Origin: Chryseosolibacter sp036402115
Lineage (GTDB): Bacteria; Bacteroidota; Bacteroidia; Cytophagales; Cyclobacteriaceae
Assembly: GCA_036402115.1 (NCBI GenBank)
Contig: DASWTM010000027.1
Coordinates: 109,131-173,130, forward strand
Length of the DNA: 64,000 nucleotides
Direction of reading: 5' to 3'
Shown one piece after another: positions 17,871 through 28,500 of the stretch; position 1 is the first letter of the stretch, and each line of letters starts with the position of its first letter. The translations under genes were made by a program, and so were the position numbers. Below the pieces are notes generated by a model. The model saw nothing but the letters and a program-made list of their open reading frames with translations, was not told the origin of the DNA and made no database searches.

Positions 17871-19151
17871 TTATTTATCTTCAACGACGATCGCCTTCAT
17901 CGGCCTTGTTGCGATCATCAGATCCAGGCCAATCGTTCGCAACTGCTGTTTCAATGTCTCGATGTTGGTAAGATCTCCCTGGAGTGATACATCAACGTTG
18001 TAGTCTATTCCGCTTACATCAAAGTACGGAGGCAGATTTTCCGCCACATAGTACATCGCCCGATCCAGAAATGTTTTCATTGAAACATTCTGCAATGAAA
18101 AACCCGCAGCTGAACTGTGTGAGGGGATCCGGGGTTCACCACCCTTCGTTCTTAGCTGGCTGACATTATCACGGATTTTTACCAGATGAAGCACAGAAAC
18201 TTCGCGGGTCTGGATCGACGCCTTGAACCCAAATGCATTTTCCAGTTCATTCTGCAGAATACTCATAAGCTCCGCCTTATTCAATGTTCTTCCGTAACTT
18301 TGAAATGAATAATTGTAGAGGCCTTTGCCCTGGCGGTAACTGTATTCGAACCTGGTCTTGTCCTTAACCTCCAGTACAAGCTTCGGATACAATGTATTGT
18401 ATAATGAGTCATTGGTGCTCCAGCCGAAACTTCCGGCAAAGGCTTCGTTGTAGAGCGCATACAGCGGAACCATCGATAGCCGGTAAGTCACCTCTTTCGA
18501 CCCTTTTGATTCAAAGGCGACAGCATGGACATCATCGACCCACTGATGTTCACCATCCCATTGCGCCAATGCCGAATGAAAGACAGTCTTGCTTATCGGA
18601 GGGACCGTGAACGTTCGCTGCGCTTCACCCCGCTGGTAGATTCTCACTTCTTTGCCCTGAAGGAGTGACTCCATGTTTTCGAGAGTAATGTCGCGTGTGT
18701 CAGTAATGAAACGCGTCACACCTTCCGGATCTACAATGAAAATATAAGGCATTGATCGGATTTTCCAGGCTTTAAAAATCGCACTATCAAACTGTGAGCG
18801 CAGTGCCAGCCCCCGCACTTTCCTGAACTGGTCGAAAAAATTCTCTACGCCGCGGCCCCACCGGTCATGGCCATTATAACCAATCATGATAACATTCATC
18901 CGGTCTCCAAACCGGCGCTGCACTGAGTCCATTAGTGAGAGACTCTTTATACACGAACTGCATCCCATGTACCAGAACTCAATCATCGACCATCTTCCTT
19001 TTAACTTTACAGGTGCGATAAGCTCTGCGACGTGTGTGGTTTTGGTGTCGACTTCGGGGAATGGCTTCCCGACTTCGGGTGTCTGAGCACTTAAGCACAT
19101 ACCTTTTACGATGAGCATCATTGCCCATAGTGTACGGATCAGATGTTTCAT
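17871..19151 (-). CDS. Thioredoxin-like protein with C-terminal DUF3738-like domain
   Basis: 426 residues. A signal peptide (ending MCLSAQT) precedes a TlpA-type thioredoxin fold at about 30-165. The redox motif is C-S-S-C in FWYMGCSSCIKS, and the cis-proline loop is RSMPYIFIVDPEG. The C-terminal part ends with a DUF3738-like stretch (PPYFDVSGIDYNVDV, LKQQLRTIGLDLMIATR), a domain often attached to thioredoxins and sensor proteins in Bacteroidota. It is the last gene of the fecR-susC-susD operon, 12 bases after susD. It may reduce disulfides in cargo taken up by that system. The middle region is unassigned. Confidence 0.83.
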   Translation of the reverse strand: MKHLIRTLWAMMLIVKGMCLSAQTPEVGKPFPEVDTKTTHVAELIAPVKLKGRWSMIEFWYMGCSSCIKSLSLMDSVQRRFGDRMNVIMIGYNGHDRWGRGVENFFDQFRKVRGLALRSQFDSAIFKAWKIRSMPYIFIVDPEGVTRFITDTRDITLENMESLLQGKEVRIYQRGEAQRTFTVPPISKTVFHSALAQWDGEHQWVDDVHAVAFESKGSKEVTYRLSMVPLYALYNEAFAGSFGWSTNDSLYNTLYPKLVLEVKDKTRFEYSYRQGKGLYNYSFQSYGRTLNKAELMSILQNELENAFGFKASIQTREVSVLHLVKIRDNVSQLRTKGGEPRIPSHSSAAGFSLQNVSMKTFLDRAMYYVAENLPPYFDVSGIDYNVDVSLQGDLTNIETLKQQLRTIGLDLMIATRPMKAIVVEDK

Positions 19152-19163
19152 AAAAACGGGGAT

Positions 19164-20534
19164 TTAGTATCCTGGATTTTGCGCATGCTGCATCGCAGGA
19201 GAATTCAGTATCTGTTGTTCCGGGATCGGAAAGAGCACCGCGTGTGTCTTCCATTGAGGCTTAACTGTGCTTAGCAACGTCTCCGCGCTCCCTGTGCGCA
19301 CCAGATCAAACCACCGGTGACCCCATTCAGAGAATAGTTCACGGCGCCGTTCTTCGAGCAGGTGCACGGCCAGCGATTGCTGATCACCCGTAGCCGGGGC
19401 CAGTTTGGCACGTGACCTCACCACATTCAGGTCTGCGTACGCACCAGTAACCTGTCCGAGATGCATTCTGGCCTCAGATCGAATCAGATACTGTTCGGAA
19501 AGTCTCAGTACAGTGCTGAATTCCTGAAGACTGGTCAGCGCCTGATATTTTCTGGGATAGTAAAAAGTGAGGGGACCTGAACTCATCGATCCGATCCACT
19601 TTATACGCCTTTCATCGCCGGCTGAAAAAGTGCTCACCAGGTTTTCCCGCAGCACTCCGTTTTGGGGTAAGCCCAGCAGATAAAATGTGAACAGGTCAGG
19701 AGGATAGCCGCTCACATGCTCAAACTGTAAAATGGCTTCCCTGCTGTTTTTATGAAACACCCTGGTCAGATCGCTTTCAAGCTGATAGTCCGTGCTTGAA
19801 ATAATCCTGGTGGCTGATTCCTCTGCCTTCTGCCAGTTACCAGCATAAAGATGCACCCGGGCCAGTAACGCAGTGGCACAAAAGCTGTTGACGCGGGTCC
19901 TTAGTCCTTTCGAGACTGAGTAATCCGGTGGTAAAAGCCTCTCCGCCTCCTGCAGATCTGCAATCATCTGGTTGTAAATGAGCCCTGCACTGACTTTTTC
20001 CGCCTTCGTATTTTCCTTGTAGTCAGGACTCAAAAGCAACGGCACATCGGCAAACATAGCCGTCAGGTAGAAGTAGCAGAAGGCGCGGAAAAACCTGGCT
20101 TCACCTTCGAGCTGGCTTCGGATTTCCACGCTCAGATTGCCTGATTTTTCGATGCCGTCCAAAATTGAATTCACTTTATAAATCGCCGTATATGGCTGAG
20201 CCCAGAGGTTGGCGACGTAGGGGTTGGCGGCGCTCAGCGTGTTATTATTAAATTCTGATGTAGTCGCACTGATATTGGCGGGGCTGTAGTCCAGCAGTTC
20301 ATCGGAGGCTAATCCTGCTAAAAAAGATACACTTGTAGGTCCGCCGCTGGCAAAACCGGATGTTGACAGCTGGTAATAGACATCAATCAGTGCAGCAGTG
20401 GCTGTCGCGTCATTCTCAAATACCGTCTTTGCTATCAGTTGTGTCCGCGGTGCACCTACTTCAAGTAAGTCATCACACGCTGTTATGAAGAAAACAAGAG
20501 AGAGGAACGCAACGATTGTTTTAGAATATTTCAT
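19164..20534 (-). CDS. SusD/RagB-family nutrient-binding lipoprotein
   Basis: The ATG at 20534 is chosen because it gives a lipoprotein signal ending FFITAC. The 456-residue product has the SusD layout: an N-terminal TPR-like half (AALIDVYYQLS, YFYLTAMFADVPLL, RVNSFCATALLARVHLY), and a C-terminal RagB part with EERRRELFSEWGHRWFDLVR, ending in VLFPIPEQQIL and AQNPGY. It sits on the outer surface and hands substrate to the SusC channel encoded upstream. The substrate cannot be read; no polysaccharide enzymes adjoin, which suggests a peptide or small-molecule ligand. Confidence 0.93.
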   Translation of the reverse strand: MKYSKTIVAFLSLVFFITACDDLLEVGAPRTQLIAKTVFENDATATAALIDVYYQLSTSGFASGGPTSVSFLAGLASDELLDYSPANISATTSEFNNNTLSAANPYVANLWAQPYTAIYKVNSILDGIEKSGNLSVEIRSQLEGEARFFRAFCYFYLTAMFADVPLLLSPDYKENTKAEKVSAGLIYNQMIADLQEAERLLPPDYSVSKGLRTRVNSFCATALLARVHLYAGNWQKAEESATRIISSTDYQLESDLTRVFHKNSREAILQFEHVSGYPPDLFTFYLLGLPQNGVLRENLVSTFSAGDERRIKWIGSMSSGPLTFYYPRKYQALTSLQEFSTVLRLSEQYLIRSEARMHLGQVTGAYADLNVVRSRAKLAPATGDQQSLAVHLLEERRRELFSEWGHRWFDLVRTGSAETLLSTVKPQWKTHAVLFPIPEQQILNSPAMQHAQNPGY

Positions 20535-20565
20535 AGCCCGAAAAATTGACATGTGGTACAATTAA

Positions 20566-23500
20566 TTATAGTGTTATCTGCAGTCCGGTGGTTAAAACCG
20601 TCAATGGCGGTAACGAAGTATTAAGTGTCTCAGGGTCGAGCCCCTCGTATGATGTGATGGTAAAGACATTTTGCGCCTGAAAGTATAACCTCACCTTTTC
20701 GATGCGGATGCGCTGGATGAATTGCCGGGGGAAACTGTAAGACAATCCAATGTTCTTGATCCGCACAAACGAGGCATCAACCACAGCTTTATCACTTGAT
20801 GCCAGACGTGTGAATGCCTGTTGATATTGTGACTGCGTACTGAACCGTTGGATGTCGCCCGGATCCCCCTCGGAACGCCAGCGACCCCATACTTGCTGAA
20901 AGGCGTTAAATTCGCGACCAGGCTGAAGGGACGAGGCTGTGAGCACCGGATCAGGGCCACTCTGGTTTACGTACTGTACCAGAAAACTGAATTCCAGACC
21001 ACGCCATGAGAACGTATTGCTGAGACCACCAAAGGCTTTCGGACCGACAAAAGCAACTGAGGTGCGATCCGTTGCATTGAAGACACCGTCCCCGTTTACA
21101 TCTTCAAATGTGTACATGCCTGTCGCGGCGTCCACACCCAGGTAGCGGAAGCGTTTCGTCACTGACACGGGCTCTCCAACCACGAGGCTGGACGCATACG
21201 AGCTTTGTTCGAGCCGTGGAAATGAAACCAGTTCATTTTTTGGTAAAGAGAAATTAGCGGACACTGTCCACCCAATGGCATCATTGTTAACCGGGGAGGC
21301 CGATGCCACAATCTCAAGACCTGAGTTGCGCACCACTGCAGGGAAATTGTTTTGCACAGAAGAAAATCCCGTGCTTAAGGGTAAGGGTTCTCCGATTAAC
21401 TGATTGCCTGATGTATTGTGGTAGTACACAAGCGATGAGGTAATCCTTCCGCCGAAAAATCCAAGCTCGAGGCCGGCTTCTTTTTTAGTTGTCGTTTCCC
21501 AGCCGAAGTCCGCATTGAAGGGCCGCTGCGGCCCGATTCCTGAAATGCCCTGGTATGCTCCCGAACCTGCAGGCGCATAGGTGTCAAGAAACTGATAGTC
21601 GCCGATCTGGTCGTTGCCTGTTAGCCCCGCCGTTGCACGCAGCTTGCCAAACGAAAGTATGTTGCTGTGTTTAAGAAAGGATTCCTGGCTGAAAATCCAG
21701 GCAACGCCAATGGCACCAAAGTTTGCAAAACGGTTGCCAGGTCCGAAGCGCGAGGAACCATCACGGCTGGCAGTGAGATTAAAAATGTAGCGCTCCCGTA
21801 CATTAACGTTAATTCGCGAGAAGCCTTTTACGTATCGGTACGCATTAAACAGGCTGGTGCCGCGAAGGATCGTACCCGCTGAGTTAATGTCCCTGATGAG
21901 TGCTTCGCTGGGGAAACCATTGGCGAATTGTGCTCCGCCTTCATTGCGCTGGGATAGAAATGAACCTCCTACGATTATTTCAAGCCCTTGTCCGAACAGC
22001 TTGCTTCGGTAATTAAGCTGAGGCTCTGCAATCCAGTTGGAAAAATTGTTAGATGCAAAAGAGGCAGCGTTCATCGGATTGGGTGTTGCAGGATCCAGCG
22101 AACTGATCGGTGTGGCCATGACTGATTGCATGTGCGCAGAGCTCATGCCTAGGTTTGTTTTAAGTTCAAACAGGTCACTGAAGGTGTAGGATAAAACCGA
22201 ATTGGCAACGAACGTGTTGGTAATCGACTCGTATGATTGGCGTGTGGCCGACAGGGGATGCGCGAGTGATCCCGATCCGTTCCATGCCGAAGCCGACCAG
22301 TTTAAATCGCCTTCATCATCAAATAACGGTGGGGCTACTGGCGGGAGGGTAAGTGCCAGCCCTGCAAGATCGCGGCGTATGAGCGCGGCATCGTTTCGGG
22401 TAAAGTTTATGGTAAAGATGCCGGAGAATTTTTCATCGGGAGCGGAGGTGGAAAGATTTGAGTGTAAGGAAAATCTTCTGTCGTGATTGTTTCCCGGGAA
22501 TACCGCGCCTTCTGAATGAAACGAACCTCCCAACAAATACTGTGTCTTTCCCTCACCGCCAGAGATGGAAATATCTGCATTGCGATACGCTGCACGGCCG
22601 CCAATCAATTCTTCCTGCCAGTTGGTGTACCGGGTAGTATCCCATACCTTCAGGTCTGGTGCATGGACCGATGGCTGAGTAAAATCAATCCCATCGTTGC
22701 GATATGCCTCCCGTCGCATAGTCAGGTACTGGTCTGATGTGAGTAAGTCAGCCTGCCTTGCCACCATGCCTATCCCCGTATACAGGTTAAGGCTTACATT
22801 CGTTCTTCCTTCCTTTCCTTTTTTTGTTGTGATCAGGATCACACCGTTTGCGCCACGTGAACCATAGATGGAAGTTGCATCTGCATCCTTGAGCACTTCA
22901 ATGCTTTCAATATCCGACGGATTGATGCTGTTCAGCGGATTTGTGCCTGCAGGCAATATTCCGCTGCTGGTCTCCAGAAACGATTGTGAAGTGGAAATGA
23001 AAGGAACACCGTTGATGATATACAAGGGATCATTCCCGCTGCCGATACTGTTTTGCCCGCGGATTCTCACCTTGAAGTTGCCGCCGGGCACCCCGGTATT
23101 TTGTATCACCTCAAGGCCCGCCACGCGTCCCCCCAACGTTGCCAGTGGATTGGACACAGGCTGGCCATCAATTTCTTCTGCGTTTACCCTGGTGATGTTA
23201 CCGGTCTGCTCTTCCCTGCTTACGCGGTAGTAACCAGCGTTTACCTCGACCGCTGCCAGTGACATGATGTCGGCCTCCATTTCAAGAATCAAATCTGTGC
23301 TTCCGGAAAGCTTAACCTCTGTCGTCTTGTAGCCAATGAAGGAGAAGACCAGCACTTCGTTTTGTTCTGCTGAGATCGCGAATTTTCCGTCGGAGCCCGA
23401 TGTTGTGCCCCGGATGGTTCCGCGCACAATTATATTGACGCCCGGCATTGGCTGTCCTGAAGCTGCATCGGTGATAACCCCGGTGATGAGCCCCTGAGAA

Positions 23501-23916
23501 AGGTTGTTACTGTTGGGGATTTCACCTGACCTGCGCGAAGGTGCGCTGCGTGCGGTTTGTCTTTTCAGAATAATAATTCTTTTGTTCTCGTCAACCTGGT
23601 AGGCTACCTGATGGTCTTTGAAAATCTCATCCAGAACCGAACGCACTGTCGCGTTTTCAGCGTGGACGGAAACATCATGAGAAAAGCCAAGCTGGTCGAC
23701 GCTATAGAAAATACGGACCTGCGCTTTCGATTCGATGTATTTGAGAACTGCTTCCAGTGGAACCTGCTTCATGTTAACGCTTATCCGGGTTTCAAGAATT
23801 TGGGCAAAACCACCCCGGCATATCGTAACGCAGGATAGGAGCAAGGCAAAAAAGAGTTTTGCCTTGCTATAACTGGTTGCATCTGTTTTGTTTCGGCTTG
23901 TACAGTTGTCTTTCAT
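20566..23916 (-). CDS. SusC/RagA-family TonB-dependent outer-membrane transporter
   Basis: The ATG at 23916 (MKDNCTSRNK) is preferred over 23952; it gives 1116 residues. After the signal comes a secretin/TonB N-terminal domain (ISVNMKQVPLEAVLKYIES), the mark of FecR/sigma-regulated transporters. Next is a carboxypeptidase-regulatory-like beta domain (GVITDAASGQPMPGVNIIV, VLVFSFIGYKTTEV). The plug follows (PLATLGGRVAGLEVIQ, DADATSIYGSRGANGVILIT), then the 22-strand barrel. It imports the ligand bound by the downstream SusD. The start lies 151 bases after the FecR gene. Confidence 0.94.
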   Translation of the reverse strand: MKDNCTSRNKTDATSYSKAKLFFALLLSCVTICRGGFAQILETRISVNMKQVPLEAVLKYIESKAQVRIFYSVDQLGFSHDVSVHAENATVRSVLDEIFKDHQVAYQVDENKRIIILKRQTARSAPSRRSGEIPNSNNLSQGLITGVITDAASGQPMPGVNIIVRGTIRGTTSGSDGKFAISAEQNEVLVFSFIGYKTTEVKLSGSTDLILEMEADIMSLAAVEVNAGYYRVSREEQTGNITRVNAEEIDGQPVSNPLATLGGRVAGLEVIQNTGVPGGNFKVRIRGQNSIGSGNDPLYIINGVPFISTSQSFLETSSGILPAGTNPLNSINPSDIESIEVLKDADATSIYGSRGANGVILITTKKGKEGRTNVSLNLYTGIGMVARQADLLTSDQYLTMRREAYRNDGIDFTQPSVHAPDLKVWDTTRYTNWQEELIGGRAAYRNADISISGGEGKTQYLLGGSFHSEGAVFPGNNHDRRFSLHSNLSTSAPDEKFSGIFTINFTRNDAALIRRDLAGLALTLPPVAPPLFDDEGDLNWSASAWNGSGSLAHPLSATRQSYESITNTFVANSVLSYTFSDLFELKTNLGMSSAHMQSVMATPISSLDPATPNPMNAASFASNNFSNWIAEPQLNYRSKLFGQGLEIIVGGSFLSQRNEGGAQFANGFPSEALIRDINSAGTILRGTSLFNAYRYVKGFSRINVNVRERYIFNLTASRDGSSRFGPGNRFANFGAIGVAWIFSQESFLKHSNILSFGKLRATAGLTGNDQIGDYQFLDTYAPAGSGAYQGISGIGPQRPFNADFGWETTTKKEAGLELGFFGGRITSSLVYYHNTSGNQLIGEPLPLSTGFSSVQNNFPAVVRNSGLEIVASASPVNNDAIGWTVSANFSLPKNELVSFPRLEQSSYASSLVVGEPVSVTKRFRYLGVDAATGMYTFEDVNGDGVFNATDRTSVAFVGPKAFGGLSNTFSWRGLEFSFLVQYVNQSGPDPVLTASSLQPGREFNAFQQVWGRWRSEGDPGDIQRFSTQSQYQQAFTRLASSDKAVVDASFVRIKNIGLSYSFPRQFIQRIRIEKVRLYFQAQNVFTITSYEGLDPETLNTSLPPLTVLTTGLQITL

Positions 23917-24067
23917 AGTGTAAAGGTTTATTCTTTGTAGTCCAAAAGGCAAAGGCTTCCCTCTTACCCGTTAAGGCTTGGTTTAACATTCAGGTAAGGC
24001 CGGAGTCGTTAAATACTCCTGTAATTGTCTGGCTTTATGCTTTCTTTGAAGAAGTCATCGTGGTACT

Positions 24068-25018
24068 TTAGTCACTTCCACACCCGACCCCGGAAACGGT
24101 AATGGTGTCTCCTTCAACCTGGAAACTCACGTCCAGTATTTGTTGCAGCATGTCAACAGACTCGTGCAGCGAATGATCGGTAAGGTCCACTGTTACCCTG
24201 CACGATAATGGCGTGGCGTCAATAAATCTGAACTTTTTGTCAAACTTTGCTTCCAGCCTTTCGGCAACCTCAGACATAGCGGTCGCGTCAAAATGCAGTT
24301 CGTATTCTGCATTATTGCTGATAATCTCTTTCTCTTTATCACTCAGGCTCCGTTTTGTTAAGCGTCCCTGCGCAGTGCATGTGCCTTTTTCTTTTGCCAG
24401 AAGCGGAATACTTTGATTTGTCCGGGTAGAGGTAAAGACAACGCGTCCTGTCAGCACACTCACTTCGGCGGATGCTGAACTTCCGCGAACCTTAAAACTT
24501 GTCCCGCTTACACGAACTTCAGCCGGACCAGTCTGGACAATAAAAGGTCTGTTTTTGTCTTTGAAAACTTCAAAGAGTGCGTCGCCTGTCAGCGTGGCAA
24601 ATCTTACTGTAACGCCATCCTGATTTCGTTCACTGTAGCTCAGTTTGCTGCCGGGTTCAAGCCACACAATTGATCCGTCCGTCAAAATAAGTTTTTCAAC
24701 CTGAGTGGGTGTGTTGGTAAACATCCACGTTAAGTATCCTGCAGTAATAAGGAGTAGCAGCGCCGCTGCAATCCTGACTATCCAGAAGCGTTGATTTTTC
24801 CGGGGACGCGCTTCATTAGTCTGGCCAAAGTCGCCAGGCTCTTGCTTGCTGATAATTCTTTGGAAAATCTTTTCTTCTTGCGCCGGTGACAAGTTCAAAT
24901 TCGTTGTGTCCTCAACCTTGATGCTGTCAAGCCATTTTTCAAGTTTGATGCGTTCCTCTTCGCTGACCTCACCGGCAAGGTATCGCTCAAGCAATCGGTC
25001 AAAATTTGATTTTTCCAT
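24068..25018 (-). CDS. FecR-family anti-sigma/transmembrane regulator
   Basis: 316 residues. A short cytoplasmic anti-sigma part (LLERYLAGEVSEEERIKLEK) is followed by one membrane helix (IVRIAAALLLLITAGYLTW). The periplasmic FecR domain comes next (LTDGSIVWLEPGSKLSY, TGDALFEVFKDKNRPFIVQ, VRVSGTSFKVRG, VLTGRVVF). A C-terminal DUF4974-like domain (LHFDATAMSEVAERLEAKF) is the part that contacts the transporter's N-terminal domain. It should sense ligand-loaded SusC and release an ECF sigma factor. No sigma gene lies next to it; the upstream region holds only a doubtful frame and then the caspase operon. Confidence 0.92.
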   Translation of the reverse strand: MEKSNFDRLLERYLAGEVSEEERIKLEKWLDSIKVEDTTNLNLSPAQEEKIFQRIISKQEPGDFGQTNEARPRKNQRFWIVRIAAALLLLITAGYLTWMFTNTPTQVEKLILTDGSIVWLEPGSKLSYSERNQDGVTVRFATLTGDALFEVFKDKNRPFIVQTGPAEVRVSGTSFKVRGSSASAEVSVLTGRVVFTSTRTNQSIPLLAKEKGTCTAQGRLTKRSLSDKEKEIISNNAEYELHFDATAMSEVAERLEAKFDKKFRFIDATPLSCRVTVDLTDHSLHESVDMLQQILDVSFQVEGDTITVSGVGCGSD

Positions 25019-25133
25019 AGACCTTGATTCGTAATACGCACGGTGTCATGCGTTCATGACTAAAATGACGAAGAGGTGCAAAAACCCATAGCAATCTCGG
25101 GCCTTGCTTAAAACATAATGTATATTATTCCTT

Positions 25134-25421
25134 CTAATTATAACAGTCACAATCAGGACAGAAAGTCGATCTGTCCGTTTTGTTACACAGCTCCGCATTT
25201 GCGCAAAGGGTTGTTTTGTGCTTCACAAGAGGCTGGTCATAAATTCGAGGTTGCATCGTAACAATAACCGGTGGGTGCACCGGACCTGGTCTTGCCCTGC
25301 TGAAAAAAGCGAACGCGGCCAGCGGATCACGGGTAACCCCAATGAAGGGATTAAGAATGGTCAGGCTTTGAAACGCGAAGGTGCGGGCGAATGCTGCTGA
25401 TGATGAGATGATATCCGGCAA
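25134..25421 (-). CDS. Possible small cysteine-rich protein upstream of fecR, doubtful
   Basis: A 95-codon ATG frame on the same strand as fecR, ending 115 bases before it. The C-terminus is cysteine-rich (LCANAELCNKTDRSTFCPDC, then DCYN), while the N-terminus is not a clear signal peptide. No family is recognised. It fills most of the 537-base gap between fecR and the caspase operon, where divergent promoters must also lie. Codon choice looks plausible, but a chance frame cannot be ruled out. If real it would be the first gene of the fecR operon. Confidence 0.3.
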   Translation of the reverse strand: MPDIISSSAAFARTFAFQSLTILNPFIGVTRDPLAAFAFFSRARPGPVHPPVIVTMQPRIYDQPLVKHKTTLCANAELCNKTDRSTFCPDCDCYN

Positions 25422-25555
25422 TGCAAGTCGCTGTTCGATTTTTTTTTAAAGTACAACAGGAAATTTTGCGTTTTAGTAAGCCTTTGCTAAATTCACTCTC
25501 AGCCCATCCTGCGGACCACGTCATGTGTGTCCGGAGGATGTTTTTTTTTCCCCCT

Positions 25556-28500
25556 ATGTCAAAAAAATTGGTTGCGACTCTCATTGGTATCAACGCATAC
25601 AAAAGCAAACCGCTTTACGGGTGTGTGAAAGATGTGTTGGCCATGGACATGCTCCTGCGGGAAATTACTTCTGATAGCGGTCTTTCATATCGCCCGTTTT
25701 ATCTAATGGCCCCTCATGATACTGACAAAGAAAGCATCGCCGAACACGTGGAGCTAACAGGGTCAGCAATTGATTATGAACTTCCAACATTGGACAATGT
25801 CGCTAACAAGGCCTTTTTACACTTTAAAGGCGCCTCGTCCGAGGATATATGCTTGTTCTTTTATGCCGGACACGGCGCCCAGGTAGAATCTCTTCCGCTG
25901 TTTCAATTTCAGAAATCAGATCGCTTGAATGAGACGCTTGTTTGTCTTGACAGTCGTGACCCAGGGTCAAAAGCACGGGACCTGATTGATAAAGAAGTTG
26001 CATACCTGCTCTGGGATGCGCTCCGCGACAACAACAGCCATTGTGTTGTTGTAATGGATTGCTGCCACTCGGGAAATAATTCAAGATTGATTGGCGATAG
26101 TTCTCACATAAGAACTCGGCAAGAAACGTTTTCACCACATAAAATCCCGCTGGAAGAATACATTGGATTTAAAAGTGGCAATGACTTTTATACGAAAAAG
26201 GAAGGCTGGGTTGAAATCAAGTACCCGCGCATTGTTCAGTTGAGTGCATGTCAGGACTTTGAGCTTGCTCAGGAGTCATATCAGGGAGGCATTTTCACAA
26301 ATCGCCTCATTAATTGTTTACGTTCAGCTGGCTTTAGTCAAACCTATAATCAGATCGCAGACAACATCCTGAATTCGGTTCAATACAAGACTGACAAGCA
26401 AAACCCTGTCCGCTATGCAAAAATACCTGCCGATCTTGACCGGTTATTCTTAGGGGGGGAGATTAAAAAACAAACCGGATATGAAGTCACCTACGACGCG
26501 GTACGGAAAGCCTGGAAGTTGAACTGCGGCGCACTTCACGGTGTCGGGCCCTCTACCGGCACTGATATAAGTTACTGTATAGTCGATGCATTCAATATTC
26601 CGATAGTTGAAGTTTTTTCCACCTACTCTTTTCTGCAGGATGATCTACGGCTGAAGAAAGGTTTGAGCTACAAAGGGCGACCGCTCAAGCTGAAGCGCGC
26701 CATAAACGTTTCATTGGCAGAAAATTCACAAAAGGACGGCATACTCTTTAAGGAACTGGGCAAGGCATTTGACAGCCTTCGCCCCACGTCAGTGGAATTT
26801 TCTGCCGAATCAATAGATCCTGATTTCAGCATCCATTTCACCGATAAAGGCGAGTACCTGCTTACAAAAGCTGGCGGGACGACCCCCGTGTTCAGACGCC
26901 AGTCGAACCCGGAACGTTTTGTTCAACAGCTTGAGGCGATCGGAAAGTGGATCAACTGCCTGCAGTTAACCAGCACAGCAAGTATCTTCAAAAGGGATGA
27001 TTTTATCTTTAAAGCAGAGAAACTGGAAGGAGTACATCTTACTCCAGATAATATTGACCATCTTAACGGTGAGCAGGTAGAACTTAGCAGCAACGAGGTC
27101 GTGCTGCGTTGGATTGACAACCATGACCCGGGTTTTCGGCTCCAGATCTCTTTTTCGGATGCATCGGCTCATCAGCAATGCTTTGTGGCTGTACTTTACC
27201 TTGAGAGTCGATTCGGGATTAAGACAACTTACGTGCCTGCAGATGCTGGCCGACTCATTCGAGGTGGCGCACCAATTGCCCTGGAATTCGGAGATGGTGA
27301 TACGAAGTTAAAGACCATACCCTTGTCATTCGATGACCAATACATAAGAAATGGTGTAACAGAAGTGAGCAGTTACTTGAAGATTGTGATCAGCGATAAA
27401 CCGCTGAACCTTGCTGCATTTGAGCAAGACAATCTTGAACTTGATCCACTTGCTACATTTACCGCCCGGGATGTGAACAATAATTTTGTGAGGTCGGGCC
27501 AGAAACCGCAACTGCAGAATTGGGCGGTATTTACCGTCAGGCTGATCCTTCAACGCCCGCAGAGTGTTTCCGAAAAAAATGGCCTGAATGAAATTCTCCT
27601 GCCGGAAAATCTGAATGCAGAAATTGAATGGTTGACTAATGAGGCGCTCGCGCGCAGTGATGAGGATGGCATCAAACGCAGCAATCCCTTTGGAGATGCA
27701 GTGAATGAATGCTTCGAATTCCAAAATGACATGACTACGTTGTCTGTCAACCCGATCACGGCGCTGAAAATATCGACTCGTGATTCACAATCTTTTGCGC
27801 AGGTCAGAAATGAAGCCGTCAGGATTGCCATGGGTAAGACAAAACTTGTCAAAACTACGGCTAATGACCAGTATGACGAATTGATACTTCCTTACTCGTA
27901 CTCATCGCAGACCGGCTTGTTTCTTCCGCATGGTTACTCTGTGAACGGAGAGGTCGTGATCAGTCAGCTGCCAAACGATTCTCATGCGGATACACGCGGC
28001 ATTGAAAGTACGGTCACTCTTTATTTTCGAAAATTATTTACGCGTAAAGTGAGTAAGCCCCTTGCCCTGCACGTATATCATGACGGAATATGGCAATCGA
28101 CTTCGGACGTAAAAGAAATTCAGTCAACACTCACAAAGCATAACGGAAAAGTCCTGCTCATCGTTCACGGTTTATTCAGTTCATCAGAATACATTTTCCG
28201 CTCATTAGATGCAGATCCTCTTCTGCGTGAGCAATATCCTTTCGTCCTTGCCTTTGATTATGAATCACTATCGACCTCGTTTAAACAAGCTGCAGAGGAT
28301 CTTAACGCACAACTGCTCGGGCTTGGTGGCGTGCTTGGTCAGCGCCAACTGAATGTTATCGCGCATTCTACTGGTGGTCTGATTGCGCGTTGGCTGGTCG
28401 AGAAGCTCAACACATCATTTGTTGACGATGTGGTGATGCTGGGTACTCCAAATGCCGGAGCCTCAGTCGCTGCGCTTGCCGATCGCGTCCACGCGTTCTT

